In this document: piece by piece, positions 15,546 to 20,154 of the stretch
Position numbering within the stretch: the first letter of the stretch is position 1
How the letters are laid out: each line of letters opens with the position of its first letter
Origin: an uncultured Lachnospiraceae bacterium
GTDB lineage: Bacteria; Bacillota; Clostridia; Lachnospirales; Lachnospiraceae
NCBI GenBank assembly: GCA_910585075.1
Contig: CAJUED010000062.1
Span: forward strand, 1 to 20,154
Length of the DNA stretch: 20,154 bases
Direction of reading: 5' to 3'
Made by a program: the position numbers and the translations under genes
The notes under the pieces: generated by a model
Database searches by the model: none
Told to the model about the DNA's origin: nothing
What the model saw: the letters and a program-made list of their open reading frames with translations, nothing else

Positions 15546-16436
15546 ATGGAATTAAAGATTTCTAATCTGAGGAAGGAATTTAAAGGCACGGCTGTAGTGG
15601 ATGATGTGTCCTGCACACTGACTACAGGGGTTTACGGGCTTCTGGGGGTAAACGGAGCCGGGAAAACCACGCTTATGCGTATGCTGTGCACACTGTTAAA
15701 GCCCACGGGAGGAAGTATTACGTGGGATGGAAAGGATATTTTTGAACTGGACGGGGCATATAGAAAGCAGCTTGGGTATCTTCCCCAGGATTTTGGATAT
15801 TATCCTGATTTTACGGTATATGATTATCTCATGTATGTTGCTTCCATCAAAGGGTTACGCCCGGCGACGGCAAGGCAAAGGACGGAGAGGCTGCTTGGGC
15901 AGGTGGGGATGGGAAAGGAAAAGAAGAAAAAAATGAAAAAGCTCTCCGGCGGAATGAAGCGCCGGGTGGGAATTGCCCAGGCTATGCTGAATAACCCGTC
16001 TATCCTGATTTTAGACGAGCCCACTGCCGGTTTGGACCCCAATGAACGGATTCGTTTTCGAAACCTGATCAGCGATTTGGCAATGGAGCGGCTTGTACTT
16101 CTCTCAACCCATATCGTGTCTGATATTGAATATATTGCAAATGAAATTCTGCTGATGAAAGACGGAAAAATCTGTGTATCGGGAACTTCCGGGGAGCTGA
16201 CTGCCTCGATAAAGGGAAGGGTGTGGAGTATGACGGCTTCTGGGAAAGAGGCGGAAGGCTACAGAAGGGCTTATAAAGTGGCAAACATGAAAGCTATGCC
16301 GGGCGGGGAAATCAATTTGAGAATTTTATCCCCACAAAAGCCCTGTGAAGGGGCAAAGGCCGAAGCAGCCACTTTGGAGGATGTGTTTTTACACTATTTT
16401 GGGGAAGGGACAGGTGAAGAAGATGTTTCAATATGA
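15546..16436 (+). CDS. ABC transporter ATP-binding protein
   Basis: A 296-aa ATPase with every ABC motif: Walker A GVNGAGKTT (34-42), Q-loop in LPQDFGYYPDF, signature LSGGMKRR (from 133), Walker B ILILDEP (153-159) and the H-loop histidine H189 in LLSTHIVSD. The short specificity tail with about 80 extra residues is usual for ATPases paired with ABC-2 permeases, which export drugs, peptides or lipids. The ATG at 15546 is preferred to ATG 15528 because GGGAGGG (15530-15536) lies 9 nt before it. It follows the sigma factor and membrane protein genes after 21 nt and overlaps the permease gene by 14 nt, forming one operon. The exported substrate is unknown. Confidence 0.95.
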   Translation: MELKISNLRKEFKGTAVVDDVSCTLTTGVYGLLGVNGAGKTTLMRMLCTLLKPTGGSITWDGKDIFELDGAYRKQLGYLPQDFGYYPDFTVYDYLMYVASIKGLRPATARQRTERLLGQVGMGKEKKKKMKKLSGGMKRRVGIAQAMLNNPSILILDEPTAGLDPNERIRFRNLISDLAMERLVLLSTHIVSDIEYIANEILLMKDGKICVSGTSGELTASIKGRVWSMTASGKEAEGYRRAYKVANMKAMPGGEINLRILSPQKPCEGAKAEAATLEDVFLHYFGEGTGEEDVSI

Positions 16437-17649
16437 AGTAAAAAAGGTGTTTTCAAAAACAGGAGGTAAGACGGCGCTTTTGCTGCTCCTTATTTTGATG
16501 GGTGTCACCTGTTATTTCGCCACTCATGTTTACTATGTGGACGGAAACGGAGACAAAAGGTTTGGTCCGGCAGCAGTTTCAAAGCTGCGGGACGCACAGA
16601 AGGAGTGGGCCGGTTATCTGGATGAAGAAAAGATATGTCAGGTGATTGCGGAAAACAAAAGAATCAGATATTCTAAGGAGGCTTTGTCGGAGGAACCGCG
16701 CCAGCAGGAGATTGCCTACAGCCGGGGGCAGGGAATTCGTGAGATCAGGAATCTCTTGAATTATTCCTATGCCAGCCATTTCAGGGAGTATGATTATTAT
16801 AGGGCGGATGATTTGGAGGAAAAAGACGCCCCGGAATTTTATGTAAACAGGACGGCGCTGATGAAGGAATGGCTGGATGAGGATACGGGGGAGACATTTT
16901 CCCAGCCGGAAAAGGAATATTTGCTGAAACAGTATGAAAGACTTGAGACGCCCTTTTACTATGATTATATGATGGGATGGACGAGGCTTTTTGAATTTGC
17001 GCCGACAATCGTTATGATTACCATGTTGATTTTGGGTTATCTTGTGGCAGGGATTTTTTCAGGGGAGTTTGTATGGAAAGCGGACGCCATATTCTTTTCC
17101 TCTTTATATGGAAGAAATAAGGCGGTGGCTTCTAAAATTAAGGCCGGATTTTGGATTGTGACGGCGATTTACTGGGCGGCTGTTTTGCTGTATACGGCAA
17201 TTACGCTGCTGTATCTTGGAGCGGATGGGGCCGGCTGTCCTGTTCAGGCTGATACAAGCGGGTGGAAGTGCTTTTATAACATAACGGTGTGGCAGAAATA
17301 TCTTTTGATCGTGGCCGGTGGTTATATTGGCTGCCTTTTTATCTCATTTTTAAGCATGCTGGTATCCGCAAAAACAAGGTCAACTGTCATGGCGGTGATG
17401 ATCCCTTTTATTCTTATCTTTATTCCTTCGTTTCTTGCCAACATCAACAGTGCTGCTGTGAGCAAAATTCTGTATCTTCTGCCGGACCAGCTGCTGCAGG
17501 TGGGAAATGCGCTGAATTATTTCAGTTTGTATACATTGGGGGGAAGGGTAACCGGAGCAATACCGGTTTTGCTGGCGCTTTACGGTGTCCTTACTGTGAT
17601 TCTGGCGCCCTTGGTGTATTGGGAATACCGGCGTGGGCAAATCAGGTAA
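16423..17649 (+). CDS. ABC-2 type transporter permease
   Basis: A 409-aa membrane partner of the preceding ATPase. One hydrophobic helix (about residues 17-38) is followed by a roughly 165-residue charged, probably extracytoplasmic domain rich in Y, E and K. Five further hydrophobic segments cover about 190-400, including IVMITMLILGYLVAGIFSGEF and the C-terminal VLLALYGVLTVILAPLVYW. This is the usual plan of ABC-2 permeases with a large first external loop. ATG 16423 begins MFQYEVKKVF, typical of the family. GTG at 16414 in the same frame is an alternative, as AAGGGA and AGGTG occur close upstream. The gene is translationally coupled to the ATPase and ends 12 nt before repeat copy E. Confidence 0.9.
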   Translation: MFQYEVKKVFSKTGGKTALLLLLILMGVTCYFATHVYYVDGNGDKRFGPAAVSKLRDAQKEWAGYLDEEKICQVIAENKRIRYSKEALSEEPRQQEIAYSRGQGIREIRNLLNYSYASHFREYDYYRADDLEEKDAPEFYVNRTALMKEWLDEDTGETFSQPEKEYLLKQYERLETPFYYDYMMGWTRLFEFAPTIVMITMLILGYLVAGIFSGEFVWKADAIFFSSLYGRNKAVASKIKAGFWIVTAIYWAAVLLYTAITLLYLGADGAGCPVQADTSGWKCFYNITVWQKYLLIVAGGYIGCLFISFLSMLVSAKTRSTVMAVMIPFILIFIPSFLANINSAAVSKILYLLPDQLLQVGNALNYFSLYTLGGRVTGAIPVLLALYGVLTVILAPLVYWEYRRGQIR

Positions 17650-17661
17650 ACGAAGCAGCAG

Positions 17662-17782
17662 GGAATCTGCCCCTCGCCGTAGGGTGCCAAACGTCCGGTG
17701 GACATATCTCAGAGAGATGCTTCCTTAGTACGGACTGAAGCGGAGCAGAGGCACTTTAAACGGGCAGATTCCGTAACAGTGA
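17662..17782 (+). repeat. Dispersed structured repeat, partial copy E with a 78-nt structured insertion
   Basis: A perfect 11-bp stem (17662-17672 with 17762-17772) is followed by TAACAGTGA (17774-17782). The left 21 nt (17663-17683) are identical to the reverse complement of 18271-18291 in copy C; the right 21 nt (17762-17782) match 18239-18259 at 20 positions. Copy C has an 11-nt stretch between these blocks, while this copy has 78 nt (17684-17761). The insertion has its own nested inverted repeats: GTGCC/GGCAC (17684-17688 with 17750-17754), GTCCG/CGGAC (17693-17697 with 17731-17735) and ATCTC/GAGAT (17706-17710 with 17714-17718). It follows the ABC operon directly and could end its transcript. 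Confidence 0.75.
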
Positions 17783-18096
17783 TAAATTTTTCTTGCATGA
17801 GTTTCCGGTTCATGTTATCTTATACCTATCAGTTGATGAGTTCCACACAGCTCATTCCGAGCGTTTCCGGTGTGGCTGTTCCGGAGAGATTTTTATCCGG
17901 GATATCAAATTTCAGGCTTTTCGCCGTAATTTCAACACAATTTCATATTTTGTAAGTGTGCAGGCGGCGAAGGGACGTTCCTTTATGTCTGACAGGGTAT
18001 GCTGTCAGTGTTTGTAACCTATATGCATTTACAGAATAGGCAACAGTATGGTACATGCGGGTATATGTACTTATCAGACAAAGGAGGAGCGACAAA
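17783..18096 (+). other. Gene-poor region before the Rpn gene
   Basis: Overlapping short open frames exist on both strands but none has a convincing ribosome-binding site or recognisable product. Two inverted repeats occur: CTGACAG/CTGTCAG (17989-17995 with 18002-18008), a weak terminator candidate, and GTACAT/ATGTAC (18051-18056 with 18065-18070), just upstream of the ribosome-binding site of the Rpn gene. The part 17800-17960 may be decayed coding DNA, as its reverse strand shows protein-like runs broken by stops; I could not identify it. Confidence 0.4.
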
Positions 18097-18218
18097 TTGA
18101 AGAAAAGAAAAACAGCAGCTGACAGGCATCGGCGTCAGGCAAAAAATGTTCAGATAGCAAAGGGACAGGTGCGGGATGCAAACAGCCGTACTATCTTTAA
18201 AGATCCCATGCTGGTATG

Positions 18219-18359
18219 TAACAGCTCAGCCGTTGGCTTCACTGTTACAGAATCTGCCCATTAAAAATCGCCTACGGCGAGGGGCAGATTCTCTCTTGGC
18301 GTGGTTTATGCATTCTTACGGACTTTGCAGCAAGTGCAAAGTCCTGGGTTGGACTGTTA
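18219..18359 (-). repeat. Dispersed structured repeat, full-length copy C inserted in the Rpn gene (141 bp)
   Basis: The element runs from TAACAGCTCAG to a terminus reading TAACAGTCCAA on the other strand. It contains a perfect 10-bp stem GGACTTTGCA/TGCAAAGTCC (18320-18329 with 18335-18344, loop CTTGC on the minus strand), an 11-bp stem (18249-18259 with 18282-18292) and the terminal TAACAG/CTGTTA hairpin (18219-18247). Its module order equals that of copy A on the minus strand. Flanking DNA is Rpn coding sequence on both sides, so the boundaries are defined by the interruption. A 4-bp TATG flanks it if the right end is set at 18357; no longer duplication is visible. Confidence 0.85.
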
Positions 18360-19287
18360 TGCCAGGAACAGAGTTTTACGGGATAACCTTGACATTCCAA
18401 TTTTGAAGGATGTAAAACCGGAGGATATTGAGGATGTTACGGAACGGTATCAGGCTTATCTGGGAATTTCTTTTGAGACGGATACGGTGAAAAAGATACG
18501 ATTGCGGGGAGAAGGAGCAGAATCTCAGATATATCTTGTATCACTGATAGAGCATAAAAGTGAAGTGGACTATAACATATCCATGCAGCTTCTGCGTTAC
18601 ATGGTTTGCATCTGGAACGAGTACGCAAGAGAAGCGGAAAAGCAGACAAAAGGCATAACCAGAACGAAAGGTTTTAAATACCCGGCGATTCTTCCAATTG
18701 TATATTATGAGGGGAGTGAAAACTGGACCGCGGATTTGCGGCTGCGGGACAGGATTATGTTAAGGGAGATATTTGGGGAGCATGTGCCGGACTTTACCTA
18801 CCAGGTAGTCAGGATTCATGACTATTCTAATGAGGAGCTTCTTGAACGGGAAGATGAAATGTCTCTGCTCATGATGATTAACAAAGTACAGACCGCAGAG
18901 GATATGGCGCTTTTCCTGCAAAGCGAACAGGATAAAATAAGTGAGATTGTGTCTAAAGCGCCTGTACATGTGCTTGATATCATTGCAACCACCATCTGGA
19001 GCCTTTGTATGAAAATGAATATGCCTGTGGACGAAGCGGTAGAATGCGTGAAAAAAGTGGAGGACAGGGATATGGGGTATTTGTTTGAAAATATGGAAAA
19101 GATGGATATTCAGGAAGAACGCAGACAGAGAAAGGCAGCGCAGAAAAAGGCAGAAGAAGCAGAACGAAGACTGGAAGAAATGGAACGAAAGGTAGAAATA
19201 GCGGAGCAGAAAGTAAGAGCAGCAGAGCAAAAGGCGGAGAAGGAACGGAAGGAGCAGAAGGAACAGTTGTTGAAAGAGGCAGAGAAA

Positions 19288-19335
19288 CAGATAGAAAAAC
19301 GGATAGAAAAGCAGATAGAAAAACAGATGGAAAAC
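19288..19335 (+). repeat. In-frame 12-bp tandem repeat in the Rpn coiled coil
   Basis: Four near-identical 12-bp units beginning CAGATAGAAAAA, then CGGATAGAAAAG, then CAGATAGAAAAA, then CAGATGGAAAAC, encode QIEK-RIEK-QIEK-QMEN at the end of the coiled coil. All are in frame. Confidence 0.9.
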
Positions 19336-19492
19336 TATATCAGTCTCTGTCATGAATTTCATATGGAAAAGGACAACATCATAACACATCTGTCAGAAAA
19401 GTTTCAGATAAGCCGGACGGATGCAGAGGATAAAATACGGATGTACGGGATGATGGAAGAAACAGATTGAGGGAAAATGGAGGGGCAATAAA

Positions 19493-20005
19493 GTGGAGCT
19501 TCTATTAAAGATGGGCCTTAATAACGCGGTGGAACGGGTATTGCATGTGCCGGGAAATTATTCCGGGGGCATACTGGAGATGACGCTGGTGATAGACTGT
19601 GCCCTTTCGCCTGACTATGTCAGGAGTATGGCGGCGGATGTAGCGGCCACTTTGCGCTCTCACAGCGAGGTGTTTCGCAATGTGCGCCTGAATCTTTTGT
19701 ACTGGAAAAGTGACAGTGATATGGAAAATCGCGTGATTCCCATTTCTTTTTTACAGACGAGCAGATGCTTTGAGGATTATGTGGTGTCAGAGGAGGAAAA
19801 ATCTCTGGATGCCCTGTCGGCGGGACTAAAACTTTTTCATGCAAGATCAAAGCTGATTCTGGTGCTTGCCGATGAAAAATTACCGGTTCGGGATAAAACT
19901 GAGGTGGATAAAAATATGAAGCCTTTTCTTGGAAAAAAGAGCCTGTTTCTGTGCAGAGGCGATTCGGAAATGAAGTGGCGCAGAGGGACAGAGATTTCAG
20001 TCTGA
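19493..20005 (+). CDS. Hypothetical protein, possibly von Willebrand A-like, truncated
   Basis: A 170-aa product of no family I recognise. The start is GTG 19493, 7 nt after GGAGGGG (19479-19485). A hydrophobic strand ending in LVIDCALSPDY, amphipathic helices (VRSMAADVAATLRSH) and a second strand RLNLLYW, then KLILVLADEK, recall the alternating strands and helices of a von Willebrand A fold, but the DxSxS metal site is incomplete (DCALS), so this is a weak suggestion. There is no signal peptide or membrane segment. It begins 22 nt after the Rpn gene. The DNA after its stop appears to encode the lost C-terminal part in another frame, so the gene is probably shortened by a frameshift. Confidence 0.6.
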   Translation: MELLLKMGLNNAVERVLHVPGNYSGGILEMTLVIDCALSPDYVRSMAADVAATLRSHSEVFRNVRLNLLYWKSDSDMENRVIPISFLQTSRCFEDYVVSEEEKSLDALSAGLKLFHARSKLILVLADEKLPVRDKTEVDKNMKPFLGKKSLFLCRGDSEMKWRRGTEISV

Positions 20006-20121
20006 GCCTCGAAGAAGTTATCCAATAAGTCGGCTTGCAGAGCGAGGCGGCGTTTGATACAATAAGACAGCTTACGGAGCAAGGGGCATTTGTCAGTATG
20101 GAGGAAAATGGGGAGGTGTAA
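20006..20121 (+). pseudogene. Probable decayed C-terminal extension of the preceding gene
   Basis: In the frame shifted by two relative to the upstream gene the sequence reads DRDFSLSLEEVIQ, a TAA at 20026-20028, and then EAAFDTIRQLTEQGAFVSMEENGEV up to TAA at 20119-20121. The peptide is protein-like in composition, continues where the upstream protein ends abruptly, and stops just before the next gene, as a genuine C-terminus would. This implies one frameshift near 19985-20005 and one nonsense change. Confidence 0.4.
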
Positions 20122-20126
20122 CCGGC

Positions 20127-20154
20127 ATGGTAGAGAATCTGGAATATTATAAGG
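20127..20154 (+). CDS. Start of a probable LysR family regulator, cut by the window end
   Basis: Only nine codons are visible: MVENLEYYK, then the window ends. GGGGAGGTG (20110-20118) lies 8 nt before the ATG, so the start is well supported. NLEYYK is a frequent opening of LysR-type regulators in Lachnospiraceae, but nine residues cannot prove it. Confidence 0.4.

Larger units (their letters stand above)
18097..19470 (+). pseudogene. Rpn/YhgA-type PD-(D/E)XK nuclease (recombination-promoting, transposase-like), interrupted
   Basis: The gene starts at TTG 18097, 9 nt after AAGGAGGAG, reading LKKRKTAADRHRRQAKN and ending the first part in RTIFKDPML, the conserved N-terminus of clostridial Rpn proteins. 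A 141-bp repeat (18219-18359) then interrupts it. The rest resumes in the same frame with VLRDNLDIPILKDVKPEDIEDVTERYQAYLG. The nuclease core is present: TDTVKKI, YLVSLIEHKSEVDY (the E-x-K of the PD-(D/E)XK fold) and PAILPIVYYEGSENW. A long charged coiled coil (from about 19120) and a short C-terminal domain end it. Because 141 is a multiple of three, the only break is a TAA at 18262-18264. A shorter product could start at GTG 18301 inside the repeat, but there is no good ribosome-binding site, so I call it broken. The family is thought to nick DNA and promote recombination. Confidence 0.82.

Noticed and set aside
17698..18017. Two overlapping short open frames after the ABC operon
   Set aside because: No ribosome-binding site and no recognisable product; they overlap each other and run through repeat copy E.
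18301..19470. Reading the distal Rpn part as an independent intact gene
   Set aside because: Its GTG start lies inside the inserted repeat without a good ribosome-binding site, while the true N-terminus with TTG start and AAGGAGGAG is present upstream.

Overview
The window looks like chromosomal DNA from an anaerobic, low-to-mid GC Firmicute, most likely a gut clostridium of the Lachnospiraceae type. The grounds are strong GGAGG ribosome-binding sites before almost every gene, sigma-A-like promoters (two carry the same TTGCCA-17-TATAAT), a carAB operon with clostridial-style proteins, an Rpn-type PD-(D/E)XK nuclease gene, an AlbA_2/HATPase protein, and the first codons of a LysR gene opening MVENLEYYK. 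This is family-level recognition, not a database result.

Layout. (1) 165-1043, minus strand: a bacteriohemerythrin fused to a CheX-like domain, with its own promoter and terminator. (2) 1424-3241: a membrane-anchored DUF885 metallopeptidase. (3) 3312-4832: an AT-rich AlbA_2/HATPase protein that looks recently acquired. (4) 5152-9535: carA-carB, with an extended -10 promoter, a structured leader and a terminator; it makes carbamoyl phosphate for pyrimidines and arginine. (5) 9670-12039: an HxlR regulator divergent from two tandem paralogous radical SAM genes, with an HxlR-type palindrome between them. (6) 12085-13840: a remnant of an XRE-type regulator, a small membrane protein and an MFS transporter. 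(7) 14188-17649: an overlapping operon of ECF sigma factor, polytopic membrane protein, ABC ATPase and ABC-2 permease. (8) 17650-20154: repeat-rich ground with an Rpn nuclease gene broken by a repeat, a hypothetical gene with a decayed tail, and the start of a probable LysR gene.

The most unusual signal is a dispersed, structured repeat family with at least five full or partial copies (1200-1331, 5067-5116, 15488-15514, 17662-17782, 18219-18359). Full copies are 132 and 141 bp, begin TAACAG and end CTGTTA, and fold into several hairpins. One stem keeps its pairing and a CTTRC-type loop although the stem bases change between copies, which suggests selection on structure. One copy interrupts the Rpn gene with an in-frame stop, one lies in the carA leader, one supplies the last codons of a membrane protein, and one carries a further structured 78-nt insertion. 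No CRISPR array, rRNA or tRNA gene was seen.
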